Positions 10,771 to 19,651 of a stretch of DNA of 64,000 nt are shown here, piece by piece. The DNA is from Alloacidobacterium dinghuense. GTDB taxonomy: Bacteria; Acidobacteriota; Terriglobia; Terriglobales; Acidobacteriaceae. The first letter of the stretch is position 1. Each line of letters starts with the position of its first letter. The stretch spans positions 3,472,001 to 3,536,000 of the forward strand of contig NZ_CP060394.1 of NCBI RefSeq assembly GCF_014274465.1. The letters run 5' to 3'. Made by a program: the position numbers and the translations under genes. The notes under the pieces were generated by a model. The model saw only the letters and a list, made by a program, of their open reading frames with translations, had not been told where the DNA came from and did not search any database.

Positions 10771-11382
10771 TTACTTATTTTCTGGGGAAAACCCCTCCAT
10801 CGTTCCCCGGGCAACGACGTCTACTGTCACTTCTTTGTCAACCTTCAGGAGAAATGTGCTCTCATCCTTCATTCCCCAGGCTACATAGGGAATCGAGAAG
10901 CGTGTCGTCGCCGTCGCATCTGTCCCGTTCCGCTGAAGCGCAATCTGTAAGCTAAGCGGATGATCTGCGCCGTGGATATTAAACGTACCGTCAACAGTTA
11001 CGTTTTGAGTTCCGACTGCCTTCAGATCGCCTGACACTTTTACCGGATGGAAGAAGGCTTGAGGATATTTACTGCTTTCAAGTACTTCTTTCTGCATCTT
11101 TCCATCGCGCGTGCTGTTCCCGCTCTCCCCGGTCGTTACATCAACAAGAAATTCTCCCTCTGCCGCGCCAGTCACAGGATCGAACGTCATCACTCCGCCT
11201 TTCAGGCGGAAAGTGCCCTGAACCGTGTGCAAAATGTCGTGCAGTGTCCAATGAATCTCAGTTTTCTGCGGATCAAGATGAACGGTGACTTTCGGCGAGG
11301 ACGACTGCGCCCGCGCCATCTGGGCGATACACAGGATTACCGCGGAAAGACAAATGCAATACTTGCGAGATACAAAATTCAC
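10771..11382 (-). CDS. YceI-family exported lipocalin-like protein
   Basis: The 203-residue product starts with a signal peptide (about 1-25). The YceI signature follows: EIHWTLHDILHTVQGTF near the N-terminus, then STRDGKMQKEVLESSKYPQAFFHP, and a C-terminal beta barrel ending KVDKEVTVDVVARG. YceI proteins bind isoprenoid or other amphipathic molecules in the periplasm. The gene overlaps the upstream FAD-dependent oxidoreductase by four bases on the same strand. It is therefore the last gene of the polyketide synthase cluster and may bind or carry its lipid product. A second, unlinked YceI copy lies at 21070. Confidence 0.88.
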   Translation of the reverse strand: MNFVSRKYCICLSAVILCIAQMARAQSSSPKVTVHLDPQKTEIHWTLHDILHTVQGTFRLKGGVMTFDPVTGAAEGEFLVDVTTGESGNSTRDGKMQKEVLESSKYPQAFFHPVKVSGDLKAVGTQNVTVDGTFNIHGADHPLSLQIALQRNGTDATATTRFSIPYVAWGMKDESTFLLKVDKEVTVDVVARGTMEGFSPENK

Positions 11383-12533
11383 GGGGAAACTCTCTCTGGG
11401 TCTGATGTAGAAGTTCCCGACTGCGCCAGACGCTTCACCGCGGCAACACTGCTGGAGAGCAGGAAATGCGGAAGACTCTCTTCGCCCATATGCACTCCCA
11501 GCAGTCCGTCAAACAAGTCAGGCAATCCTGCCAGCGCAAGCATGGCAACCCTCCGCACCGACGGATACCTGTCCATGACCAACAACGCACGCGCCATCCG
11601 TCTCGGCATGCTTAAGGTCGTTTCGTGTTCCTTCGCGTAGAGATCAAGCGAGTCTTTTTCAATTGAGCGACCTAGTAGAGCTGCCTGGCGAAAGCCAATG
11701 GCGAGCCCTTCGCCGGTGACGGCATCGACGGACCCGGAAGCATCCCCAATCAAAGCAACATTGCCTTTGGCCACATGCTTCAATCGTCGCGTTGTCGTCA
11801 GGGCGCCGCGTTCGCGTGAGGACGCTGCTTTGTCAGAAAGCCGTTCCTTCAAGTATGGAATGGCGTCAACGACCTGCTGCATACGAGTTGAACCATGGCT
11901 CGTCACCGCAGCGACGCAGATCTCTCCTTGCGCGGTTGGCGTGATGTAAACCTGGCCAAGAGCACCCCAGTGCACTTCCACATAGTTACTCGCCGCAGGG
12001 ATTCGATAGTGCCTGCGGAAGCCAAACCGCCTGGAAATCAGCTTGCCCTGCTCAAGACCAGCCCACTTGCGTACTTTGGATGACTGGCCATCCGCGCCCA
12101 CCAGATAGCGATATTGGATGGCCTCGCGATCCAGGGAAACACGATTCCCGAAGGTGACATGCGTCTTCCATCGCAGGCGAACGCCGATATCGGCGGCTCG
12201 TTCGATCAATCGGCCGAGCAGCTCGGTTCTGCGCATTCCGAGACCCACTCCGCGCTCAAACTCGCCGCACACGGAGACCCGTTCACCGTCGGTCCAATTT
12301 ATGAATCGGATACCCTGAAAACGCGCACTCTCACCACGCTCGCAATCCACTCCCAGTGATGCAAGATCGCGCAGAGCGTCCGGCATCAGGCCTTCGCCAC
12401 AGGCTTTGTCAATGGGCGGCCGGAGCGAGTCGGCAACCAGTACGACGGCGCCACGCATCCGTAAAGCAATTGCGGCGGCAAGCCCCGCAGGACCGCCGCC
12501 GACAATAAGCACATCACACGAATTTTGATTCAA
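11379..12533 (-). CDS. FAD-dependent oxidoreductase / monooxygenase (geranylgeranyl-reductase-like)
   Basis: The 384-residue protein has an N-terminal dinucleotide-binding motif VGGGPAGLAAAIAL (about 11-24), the conserved CGEGLMPDAL, a middle ADGQSS motif and the second FAD motif GDASGSVDAVTGEG. This is the layout of class A flavin monooxygenases and geranylgeranyl-reductase-like enzymes. It starts six bases after the stop of the type III polyketide synthase and overlaps the YceI gene. In Streptomyces srsABC a flavoprotein hydroxylates the alkylresorcinol made by a type III synthase to a quinone. An equivalent step here is an inference from context. Confidence 0.85.
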   Translation of the reverse strand: MNQNSCDVLIVGGGPAGLAAAIALRMRGAVVLVADSLRPPIDKACGEGLMPDALRDLASLGVDCERGESARFQGIRFINWTDGERVSVCGEFERGVGLGMRRTELLGRLIERAADIGVRLRWKTHVTFGNRVSLDREAIQYRYLVGADGQSSKVRKWAGLEQGKLISRRFGFRRHYRIPAASNYVEVHWGALGQVYITPTAQGEICVAAVTSHGSTRMQQVVDAIPYLKERLSDKAASSRERGALTTTRRLKHVAKGNVALIGDASGSVDAVTGEGLAIGFRQAALLGRSIEKDSLDLYAKEHETTLSMPRRMARALLVMDRYPSVRRVAMLALAGLPDLFDGLLGVHMGEESLPHFLLSSSVAAVKRLAQSGTSTSDPERVSP

Positions 12534-12539
12534 GAGGTA

Positions 12540-13589
12540 CTACCACTCCAGTAGCAGGATTTCCGCGCAAAAGCCCGGCCCCATCGCAGCCAGAATGCTG
12601 CGCGTTCCGGGCGCGGGACGTCGATGCTTCATCACTTCATCAAGCACCACTAGAACTGAAGCCGAGGATAAATTTCCCACCCGGCGCAGCGCCTCCCACG
12701 ACGCGCTTAGTTCGCCATTTTTAAGACCCAGCGCTTCCGCAGTTGCCTCCAGAACCTTCGGACCGCCCGTGTGCATAATCCAGGAACCGATATCGTTTCG
12801 TGTCAATCCGTGTTGTGCCAGGAATCCGTCGACATCTCTGCCGAGATTCTCCCGCACAACGGCGGGAACATCTGGAGACAGGACAATGTTGAAGCCCTTC
12901 TCCGAGATCCTCCAACCCATTACATCGTGGGTATTCGGATAGAAGACCTGCTGGCTGGCTACAATTCGCGGCCCCGGCAGAGGGATCTTTTCGCCACCAA
13001 TCAGCGCAGCGGCAGCACCGTCGCCAAACAGCCCCGATGAAATGAGGTTCGCGACAGAAAGGTCTTCCCGTTGCCATGTAAGCGAGCACAACTCGACGGA
13101 AAGCAGCGCGGCAACCTGATCCGGATACGCCCGCACATAGTCTGCCGCGCGCGCCAGGCCGGCAGCTCCCGCTACACAGCCCAGCCCAAAGATCGGATTA
13201 CGCTTGATATTTCGCGAAAGCCCCATCCGATTGACCAGCCGGGCGTCAATCGAAGGGCTGCAAACACCTGTAACCGAAACAAAAAAGATCGCATTGATGC
13301 GATCACGAGAGAGACCGGCAAGCTTCAAGGCGCAATCGATTGCCCGCTCGCCTAACTCCTCTGAGACCTCGATCCACGCATCATTGGCCTTACCCCAGGT
13401 GTCAAGTCCGCGATATTCATCCAGCTCCCGCGAAAAATAACGCCCATCGACGCCTGTCCGGTAGTGCAGCCTCTCCAATAGGCTGGATTTTTCAAAACTT
13501 TCACCCCAATATTCCTTGATAGCCTCAACTATCTCCTGCTGAGAGAAGTAGTGTGGAGGATATGCCGTTGCCGTGCTTAGAATTCGCAT
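12540..13589 (-). CDS. Type III polyketide synthase (chalcone/stilbene synthase family)
   Basis: The 349-residue protein carries the catalytic triad of the family: Cys138 in GLGCVAGAAG, His273 in WIMHTGGPK and Asn306 in VGNLSSAS. The C-terminal GPGF motif (about 337-340) is also present. Such homodimeric enzymes extend an acyl starter with malonyl-CoA and cyclise the chain to resorcinols, phloroglucinols or pyrones. A bacterial synthase paired with a flavoprotein suggests a long-chain alkylresorcinol or alkylpyrone, but the starter cannot be read from the sequence. The aminotransferase gene lies 118 bp upstream on the same strand. Confidence 0.93.
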   Translation of the reverse strand: MRILSTATAYPPHYFSQQEIVEAIKEYWGESFEKSSLLERLHYRTGVDGRYFSRELDEYRGLDTWGKANDAWIEVSEELGERAIDCALKLAGLSRDRINAIFFVSVTGVCSPSIDARLVNRMGLSRNIKRNPIFGLGCVAGAAGLARAADYVRAYPDQVAALLSVELCSLTWQREDLSVANLISSGLFGDGAAAALIGGEKIPLPGPRIVASQQVFYPNTHDVMGWRISEKGFNIVLSPDVPAVVRENLGRDVDGFLAQHGLTRNDIGSWIMHTGGPKVLEATAEALGLKNGELSASWEALRRVGNLSSASVLVVLDEVMKHRRPAPGTRSILAAMGPGFCAEILLLEW

Positions 13590-13707
13590 AGAGTGGCCGG
13601 TCTCACATTCACATTAAGTAGGCTGAGAAAGAAAATCTTCCCGCAAATGTACTTATCTTCTAATTCTTCAGGTGATCTTCGAATCTTGCAAGTGATTAAC
13701 GAGCCAC

Positions 13708-15066
13708 TCAAATTTTTGCCGTGCGTGCCGCCAGTTGCAAAGCATCCTGCCAAAAGCGCTTGGACGAATGCGCCACCTCCATAACCTGCCCCAGCGCAGT
13801 TACAAATTGGTCAAGGCTCCTTTCGTCGCTGTTCAGCGGCGGGGCCGCCTTCAGCACCATAAAGTTGTTTCCACATATTTGCGTTAGAATGCCGTGTTCC
13901 CGGAACAGCCGCATCACGATCATCTGCCCGAACATGGCTGGATGAATTCTGCGAAAAGCCTCAAATGAGAGCCTCAGAGTGAGCGATTTGGGATGTCCAA
14001 AGACAATCCCACTGAAAAATCCCAGCCCGCGCACCTCGGAAACCATCTCGTGTCCTGCAAGGGCTTCTCGCAGGCGCTGGCGAAATCCCTCGCCCATAAC
14101 CAAGGCCCGCTCCCCCAGCCTCTCCTGTTCCAGAACCTCAATCGTGCTGAGTCCGGCCCGCATTGCCAGCGAGTTTTCTGAATATGTGGAGGTATGAACG
14201 ATGGCCCGCTTCAAGGAGCTGTAGACGCTATGATGTACCTCGTCCGACATCAGTACGGCGCCAACAGGTATCAATCCCCCACTCAATGCCTTGGCCAGGA
14301 TCACCATGTCGGGATCCAGGCCATAGTGGTGCAACGCCAGAAACTTGCCCGTGCGATATAAGCCAGTCTGCACTTCATCCAGTACAAATAACGTTCCGTA
14401 CTTCCTGCACAAATGCTGCGCACGCTGCAGATACCCATCCGGGGGCAGAACAATCCCGCCTTCGCCCTGGATCGGCTCCAGAACAAGAGCCGCATACTTC
14501 CGCGTGGCCAGTTCGCGTTCAAGGGCATCACCATCGCCGAATTCAACAAACCCCACTCCTGGCATGGGCGGTCCGAATCCCTCTGACCAGAAGCGGTGAT
14601 CCATAAGTGAGAGCGCTCCACATGTCAGACCATGGAACGCATTTCTCGCGGCCAGCAGCCCATCGCGCCCAGTGGCTGCACGCGAAAACTTGATCGCTGT
14701 CTCCACGCCCTCGCTGCCGGAACTCGCGAAATATGCCTTGTTGATCCTGCCTCCTGCTCGAGAGCACAGCACCGCGGCCAGATCGCCGGCGCTCGTCGCC
14801 ACATGGCTCTGCAGCATGGATGGCCCGCAGCTCTCCATCTCGTTGCGCAGCGCCTCTATGATTCTCGGATGATTGTGCCCTGAGTTATAGACGCAATAGC
14901 CGGAGAGAAAGTCCAGAATGACGCGGCCATCACGGGTTTGCAGCTTCTCACCGCGGCAAACATCGTATTCTGCGTTCATGTCGAGCAGGTTCAGCAGCCG
15001 AACCCACTGTGGATTGACATGCGCTTCATAAGCGGCACGTGTAAGTGTGTCCAAAACCCCACCCAT
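13708..15066 (-). CDS. Class III pyridoxal-phosphate aminotransferase (acetylornithine/4-aminobutyrate type)
   Basis: The 452-residue enzyme shows the class III pattern: FLSGYCVYNSGHNHP near the N-terminus, SGSEGVETAIKF (PLP phosphate contact), EPIQGEGG, VLDEVQTGLYRTGK (Asp that binds the pyridine nitrogen) and the Schiff-base lysine in ILAKALSGG. The C-terminal 80 residues are less typical. Substrate cannot be predicted. It precedes the type III polyketide synthase by 118 bp on the same strand, and the two may be co-transcribed. An aminotransferase in such a cluster could make an amino-acid-derived starter or introduce an amine. The start ATG has only a weak upstream AAG, so the N-terminus is slightly uncertain. 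Confidence 0.88.
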   Translation of the reverse strand: MGGVLDTLTRAAYEAHVNPQWVRLLNLLDMNAEYDVCRGEKLQTRDGRVILDFLSGYCVYNSGHNHPRIIEALRNEMESCGPSMLQSHVATSAGDLAAVLCSRAGGRINKAYFASSGSEGVETAIKFSRAATGRDGLLAARNAFHGLTCGALSLMDHRFWSEGFGPPMPGVGFVEFGDGDALERELATRKYAALVLEPIQGEGGIVLPPDGYLQRAQHLCRKYGTLFVLDEVQTGLYRTGKFLALHHYGLDPDMVILAKALSGGLIPVGAVLMSDEVHHSVYSSLKRAIVHTSTYSENSLAMRAGLSTIEVLEQERLGERALVMGEGFRQRLREALAGHEMVSEVRGLGFFSGIVFGHPKSLTLRLSFEAFRRIHPAMFGQMIVMRLFREHGILTQICGNNFMVLKAAPPLNSDERSLDQFVTALGQVMEVAHSSKRFWQDALQLAARTAKI

Positions 15067-15270
15067 TTCTTAAAATACTGCAAAATTCAAACATTCTTCG
15101 GCTCCGCGTGTTTTGCCGGAAAGACGGTCCACTAGCCCGGAAGCCGATAGTTATTGTTATCGATGCAAATATGACTTTGCAGAAAGGAAAGAGTTAGCAG
15201 ACGAGCAGTTTGCCGGCGAAGGGATGCATCTAGTAGCGTTTCACTCGCAAACGATGGACCGATGGCCGAG

Positions 15271-15942
15271 CTAGTCGACGATGGCGCTCAGTTGATGCCT
15301 GACATCGGCGCCCCGCACCCAGAAGATCACGTCCATCGCAATATTGGTTGCATGGTCCGCAATGCGCTCGAGATTTCGCGAGATGATAATGGCCTGGAGC
15401 GCCTGCTGGCTGCAGTTCGGGTTGTTCTGGATAAACTTGGTCAGCTCTTCATGCGCGATCCGGTTCATGCGATCGATGTCGTCGTCCATGGCCAGAACCG
15501 ATTCGGCAACGTATGCGTCGGCATCCAGCAAGGCCTGCAGAGCGGTCCGAATCATGCCTGCGGCACACGTGCGCATTCCATCTATCTCAATGGGCAGATC
15601 AAGCGGCTCGCATTCAATCAGATCCTGGGTCCGCACCGCAATGCTCATCGCCTGATCGCCTATCCGCTCCAGGTCGCCGTTGATCTTTATGACTGCCAGA
15701 ATGAAGCGCAGATCGATCGCCATAGGCTGCTCTTTTGCGAGCAGATCATAAGCCATCTCATCTAATTCGCGCTGAGCGGAATTGATCGCCCTTTCGTTCT
15801 GGCGCACGAATTCAATCAAGCCCTTATCCCGCTGCAGGTAAGCATCGACACATGCATCCAGCGCCTGCTGGGACAGCGCGGCCATCGCCAGGATCTTCTC
15901 TTTCAGCTCGGCGAGCTGCTGCTGGAAATGAATGCGCGGCAA
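15271..15942 (-). CDS. phoU: Phosphate-transport regulator PhoU
   Basis: The 223-residue all-helical protein has two PhoU repeats with their metal-binding signatures, ERIGDQAMSIA in the first half and ERIADHATNIAMD in the second. PhoU links the Pst phosphate transporter to the PhoR-PhoB two-component system and represses the Pho regulon when phosphate is plentiful. No pst or phoB gene is next to it in this window. Length and both motifs are standard. Confidence 0.94.
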   Translation of the reverse strand: MPRIHFQQQLAELKEKILAMAALSQQALDACVDAYLQRDKGLIEFVRQNERAINSAQRELDEMAYDLLAKEQPMAIDLRFILAVIKINGDLERIGDQAMSIAVRTQDLIECEPLDLPIEIDGMRTCAAGMIRTALQALLDADAYVAESVLAMDDDIDRMNRIAHEELTKFIQNNPNCSQQALQAIIISRNLERIADHATNIAMDVIFWVRGADVRHQLSAIVD

Positions 15943-16039
15943 GAATTCCTCCAGGAATCAGTATGCAACAGCTATGTCACAATTGTGCGAAAACCTGCAC
16001 CGAGGCGCGACCCAGCAAGTTACCGCCGTGCATATCAGG

Positions 16040-16300
16040 TTAGTACGAAGAGCCGAGCGACTTAGATCGCCGCCGCGAGAGTCGTTTCGCAATATAGTCC
16101 TTCAACCAGTCGCGCAAGCGAGCAGCCCATGGGCTATCTACCGAAAGCAGCCCCAGACCGACAAACAAAAGCGGAATCCCCGGGATAATCGGCAGCACAC
16201 AGCCCACAACACCTGCAATCAGGCAGGCATATCCTGTCATCTGCCGCAAAATAATCTGCCACCGGCTTTTCCCTGCGCTCCCCATACTGCATAGATTCAC
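16040..16300 (-). CDS. Small two-helix membrane protein with a Pro-Gly hairpin (DUF454/PGPGW-like)
   Basis: The 86-residue protein has two hydrophobic segments (about 20-37 and 42-58) separated by a tight IPGIP turn, then an amphipathic helix and an Arg/Ser/Lys-rich tail. The VLPIIPGIPLLFVGLGLLS stretch is like those of small membrane families such as PGPGW and DUF454 (YbaN). Function in those families is unknown. It lies 21 bp downstream of the phenylalanine hydroxylase gene on the same strand and may be co-transcribed. Confidence 0.6.
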   Translation of the reverse strand: MNLCSMGSAGKSRWQIILRQMTGYACLIAGVVGCVLPIIPGIPLLFVGLGLLSVDSPWAARLRDWLKDYIAKRLSRRRSKSLGSSY

Positions 16301-16321
16301 CGGAGAGCGTTTTGGATATCT

Positions 16322-17083
16322 TTATGCCAACCGTTCCTCGGCTGCCTTGGCTGCTTCGTAAATCTGATCGAACGACTCGACCGCGTATAAAACCTTCTGC
16401 ATCTCCGAGACAAGAAACTTCTGATTCAGGACAGCATCCAGATCGAAGTCGCGAATCTCCGGGCCCCCCTCGGAGGATCGGTTGATCACATGCGTCGATT
16501 CCCCATGCGATGAGATCAGCCCGCTCCCGTACAGCTTGATCGTCCCCTTCTGCCGGATCACGCCAAACTCTACTGTGAACCAGAACAACCGTCCCATGCG
16601 CTCCAGCTTATCCTTGTCGTGGATCAGCCCAAGACACACCCGCCCATACTGCTGCAGAAAATCTGCAAACACCGGATGCGCATGCATCGGCACATGCCCA
16701 AACACATCGTGAAAGATATCCGGCTCCGGCGTGTATTCGAGCGATTCTCTGTTGCGCAGCCACGTCGTCGTCGGAAACTGCCGCGCCGCCAGCATTTCAA
16801 AAAAAGCGTCGGGCGGCAGAAACCCGCTTACCGGCGTCGCATTCCAACCCGTGCGCGGACCCAGCCGCTTGTTCACCTCCGCCAAGTCCGGAATCGAATC
16901 CTCGCGCAACCCGATCTGATGAAAGCCATCGAGATACTCCGCGCAAGCATGCTCCTGCAATTGCGGCATCCGCCGCCTCACCAACTCTGCCCATACCGAA
17001 TGCTGCTCAGGCGTGTAGGCATTCCAGTCCTGCCGGATGAGATACTGCTCGGCAATACGCAACGATGTGGCGGCTTGATTCAT
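16322..17083 (-). CDS. phhA: Phenylalanine 4-monooxygenase
   Basis: The 253-residue protein fits the bacterial single-domain phenylalanine hydroxylase, lacking the regulatory ACT domain of the animal enzyme. The iron-binding HDVFGHVPMHAHP motif lies near the centre, and the third ligand Glu is in FWFTVEFGVIRQKG. The enzyme converts phenylalanine to tyrosine using a tetrahydropterin and O2. Together with 4-hydroxyphenylpyruvate dioxygenase at 17956 it provides two steps of the homogentisate route; a tyrosine aminotransferase is not seen here. No pterin carbinolamine dehydratase is adjacent. Confidence 0.95.
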   Translation of the reverse strand: MNQAATSLRIAEQYLIRQDWNAYTPEQHSVWAELVRRRMPQLQEHACAEYLDGFHQIGLREDSIPDLAEVNKRLGPRTGWNATPVSGFLPPDAFFEMLAARQFPTTTWLRNRESLEYTPEPDIFHDVFGHVPMHAHPVFADFLQQYGRVCLGLIHDKDKLERMGRLFWFTVEFGVIRQKGTIKLYGSGLISSHGESTHVINRSSEGGPEIRDFDLDAVLNQKFLVSEMQKVLYAVESFDQIYEAAKAAEERLA

Positions 17084-17161
17084 GCGGAACTACCCCTCAG
17101 CTCAAAACATTTGAGCATCTCACCGCCAATTGTGAAGTGTCAACATACGACTATCGCACCA

Positions 17162-17794
17162 TCAAACTAAAATATCGGCCACTCGCACCTGCGCAACACC
17201 GCAACGCGAAAACTCCTTCCGCGTCACCTCTACAGAGTCATTCAGTCCAATCGCCCGGCAGGCATCCTCAATCACCACTGCTTCGAATCCAGCCGCGCGC
17301 GCTTCCACCGCCGAGTGCCGCACACAGTAGTCGTAAGCCAGTCCGGCAAGAAAAACTCGCTCAATCTCCCATTCGCGCAGATACCCGGCAAGCCCGGTCT
17401 TCGTCACGCGGTCGTTCTCCTGAAAGGCCGAATACGAGTCGATCTCCTGCCGAAATCCCTTGCGCAAAATGAGCCGTGCCCGCGTCGTGTCAAGATCCTT
17501 GTGAAACGCCGCTCCTTCAGTTCCTTCGATGCAGTGGTCCGGCCATAGCGTCTGTTCTCCGTACGCCACCTGCGTCGTACTGAACGGCTCTTTACCGTGC
17601 CTTGAAGCGAACGACAACTGCTCTCGCGGATGCCAGTCCTGTGTGAGCACAACACAATGAAACTGCGGCGATAGCCGATTGATGACCGGAACCACTTCGT
17701 CGCCATGCGGCACCGGCAACGCGCCACCCGGGCAAAAATCATTCTGCACATCTATGATCAGCAGCGCGTCGCGATCCGTAATTTTCACCGGCAT
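17162..17794 (-). CDS. pncA: Nicotinamidase (isochorismatase superfamily)
   Basis: The frame extends to 17854, but an ATG at 17794 with GGAAGAG upstream gives a 210-residue protein close to the usual length, so that start is chosen. The catalytic Asp is in IIDVQNDFCPGGAL, metal-binding residues are in TQDWHP and the HxSF-type region, and the nucleophilic Cys is in AYDYCVRHSA. The enzyme hydrolyses nicotinamide to nicotinate for NAD salvage. The gene is divergent from the hppD gene, with about 160 bp between the starts. Confidence 0.92.
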   Translation of the reverse strand: MPVKITDRDALLIIDVQNDFCPGGALPVPHGDEVVPVINRLSPQFHCVVLTQDWHPREQLSFASRHGKEPFSTTQVAYGEQTLWPDHCIEGTEGAAFHKDLDTTRARLILRKGFRQEIDSYSAFQENDRVTKTGLAGYLREWEIERVFLAGLAYDYCVRHSAVEARAAGFEAVVIEDACRAIGLNDSVEVTRKEFSRCGVAQVRVADILV

Positions 17795-17955
17795 TTTCTT
17801 CTCTTCCTGGACTGAAACAATTTGTAGCCAATCAGGCTTTCGTACTCTGGTCAACTCTTGCCTTCTGGGTATATGTTAGTGGGTCGCAGTGCGGTCCGAG
17901 TAGCATCTGAATCGCCCGTCTGCGCGTCTAACCTAGTATTTGGGAGTACTGTTCG

Positions 17956-19080
17956 ATGTCCACTCTTGCGCACCCGGAAGTGCAAACGCAAAAAGATTTC
18001 CTCCCCCTCAACGGAACAGACTATGTAGAGTTTTACGTCGGCAATGCACGACAGGCCGCGTATTTCTATCGTCAGGCATTTGGCATGACGCTCGTCGCCT
18101 ACTCCGGCCCCGAGACCGGAGTTCGTAACAAAGCCTCCTACGTGCTCCAGCAAGGCAAAGTACGCTTCGTCCTCACGACGCCCTTGCGTCCCGACGGTGA
18201 AATCGCCGAGCACGTCCACCGTCACGGTGACGGCGTGCACGACGTTGCTCTTTGGGTCGACGACGCCAAACTCGCATGGAAAGAAACTACCAAGCGCGGA
18301 GCGCGTAGCGTACATGAACCATACGAACTGCGCGACGAGCATGGCACCGTCAAGCTCTCCGCCATCGCAACCTACGGCGACACCATCCATACCTTCGTTG
18401 AGCGCGCCGACTATCACGGCGCATTCATGCCCGGCTACCGCGCCGTCGAAAAAGATCCCCTCGCCCGAACCGTCGGCCTGCTCCACATAGATCACATGGT
18501 AGGCAATGTCGGCTGGAACGAGATGAATCGCTGGGTCGACTTCTACGCCGACATCATGGGCTTCTCGCTCTATCAACATTTCGACGACAAGGACATCTCA
18601 ACCGAATACTCGGCCCTCATGTCGAAAGTCATGGCCAACGGCAACGGCCGTGTGAAATTCCCTATCAACGAACCGGCAGAAGGCCGCAGAAAATCGCAGA
18701 TCGAAGAGTATCTCGAGTTCTACCACGGCCCCGGAGTACAGCACATCGCATTAGCCACGGATGATATCGTTCATACTGTTGGCAAGCTGCAGCAGCAGGG
18801 CGTCGAGTTTCTCAAAGTGCCGCATACTTACTACGCGGAACTCGAATCCCGCGTCGGCAAAATCGACGAGCCTCTTCACGAACTTGAGCAACTCGGCATT
18901 CTCGTCGATCGCGACGACGAAGGCTACATGCTGCAGATCTTCACCCGTCCGGTAGAAGACCGTCCAACCCTCTTCTACGAGATCATCCAGCGCAAGGGCA
19001 GCCGCAGCTTCGGCAAAGGCAACTTCAAAGCGCTCTTTGAAGCCATCGAACGGGAACAGGCTTCCCGCGGCAATCTGTAA
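17956..19080 (+). CDS. hppD: 4-hydroxyphenylpyruvate dioxygenase
   Basis: The 374-residue protein has the two vicinal-oxygen-chelate domains of HPPD. Iron ligands are visible as the His in LLHIDHMVGNV (about residue 176-178), the His in GVQHIALATDDI and the Glu in LFYEIIQRKG. The enzyme makes homogentisate from 4-hydroxyphenylpyruvate, the entry to aromatic amino acid breakdown or to tocopherol and pyomelanin type products. It is near the phenylalanine hydroxylase gene but on the opposite strand. A homogentisate dioxygenase is not in the window. Confidence 0.95.
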   Translation: MSTLAHPEVQTQKDFLPLNGTDYVEFYVGNARQAAYFYRQAFGMTLVAYSGPETGVRNKASYVLQQGKVRFVLTTPLRPDGEIAEHVHRHGDGVHDVALWVDDAKLAWKETTKRGARSVHEPYELRDEHGTVKLSAIATYGDTIHTFVERADYHGAFMPGYRAVEKDPLARTVGLLHIDHMVGNVGWNEMNRWVDFYADIMGFSLYQHFDDKDISTEYSALMSKVMANGNGRVKFPINEPAEGRRKSQIEEYLEFYHGPGVQHIALATDDIVHTVGKLQQQGVEFLKVPHTYYAELESRVGKIDEPLHELEQLGILVDRDDEGYMLQIFTRPVEDRPTLFYEIIQRKGSRSFGKGNFKALFEAIEREQASRGNL

Positions 19081-19095
19081 TCAGAAGAACACCGA

Positions 19096-19121
19096 AGTGG
19101 CGGATCCCAAAATCCGCCACT
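19096..19121 (+). terminator. Hairpin after hppD, possible terminator
   Basis: A perfect ten-base inverted repeat (AGTGGCGGAT / ATCCGCCACT) with a six-base loop starts 15 bases after the hppD stop. There is no T-run, so it may be a factor-dependent terminator or an RNA-stabilising hairpin. Confidence 0.55.
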
Positions 19122-19129
19122 CCAGCCCA

Positions 19130-19246
19130 CTACCGCCGCTTCCTCCGCGAGTCCTGCGCCAGATGCCAAAAGGTCCACACAAGAAAGCAGACACTGCCAG
19201 CCACCACAATCAGCAACAGGTAAAGCGCGATTGCATTTGAATTCAC
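19130..19246 (-). CDS. Putative 38-residue single-helix membrane protein
   Basis: A GTG-initiated frame on the minus strand encodes a short polar N-terminus, one strongly hydrophobic helix (about residues 5-23) with a Trp-Phe-Trp cluster, and a C-terminus ending in DSRRKRR. Positive-inside orientation would leave the C-terminus in the cytoplasm. Tiny proteins of this shape are common and often missed. No clear ribosome binding site was found, and the gene converges on hppD. I cannot assign a function, and the frame may be fortuitous. Confidence 0.35.
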   Translation of the reverse strand: MNSNAIALYLLLIVVAGSVCFLVWTFWHLAQDSRRKRR

Positions 19247-19651
19247 ATCTTGATTGAACCCGTCCACCCGCAAACATCGCGCAAGGAAGTTGTGAAGAGT
19301 TCATAAGCATGCCCGAACCGCCGCTATCGATTGCGGCCAAAAAAAAAAACGGCCCGTTGTGGGCCGCTTCTTCGTCACGCTGGCAAGCTCGACTGCTATT
19401 GGCGATTTGCCGAAAAGGTCGGCGTCATCTGTGTCAGGTTTGCCAGCGCGATGATTCGTTGTCTAACGGATCGCAATCTTGCGAGCCGCAGTCCAATCAG
19501 TTCGTACGCTTTCTTAGATGCAAGTTGCGTACCACTCGACCAGATGATTTCTGATTGCAAGAATGCTTGATTTTGGCTGCGATCAGAGAGGGTCAGAGTT
19601 TGCACCGCATTTTGCACAGTGAAAAATACTCATCACGCTTAAAAAAATTTC
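19247..19651. other. Non-coding spacer downstream of the MFS gene
   Basis: Apart from the minus-strand terminator at 19339-19366 I see nothing convincing here. A 73-codon GTG-started minus-strand frame (19396-19617) exists just after the MFS gene but has no recognisable domain and no ribosome binding site. Confidence 0.4.
19339..19366 (-). terminator. Rho-independent terminator on the minus strand
   Basis: On the minus strand a GC-only six-base stem (CGGCCC / GGGCCG, five-base loop) is followed by a run of about eleven T. It would end transcripts that come from the MFS transporter gene about 300 bp upstream. Confidence 0.82.

Noticed and set aside
13591-13709. GAGTGGC/GCCACTC inverted repeat flanking the gap before the polyketide synthase
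   Set aside because: The arms are only seven bases and about 100 bp apart; chance is likely and no IS ends or target duplication are visible.
19396-19617. 73-codon minus-strand frame after the MFS gene
   Set aside because: GTG start without ribosome binding site, no domain, and it lies between a gene and its terminator where untranslated sequence is expected.
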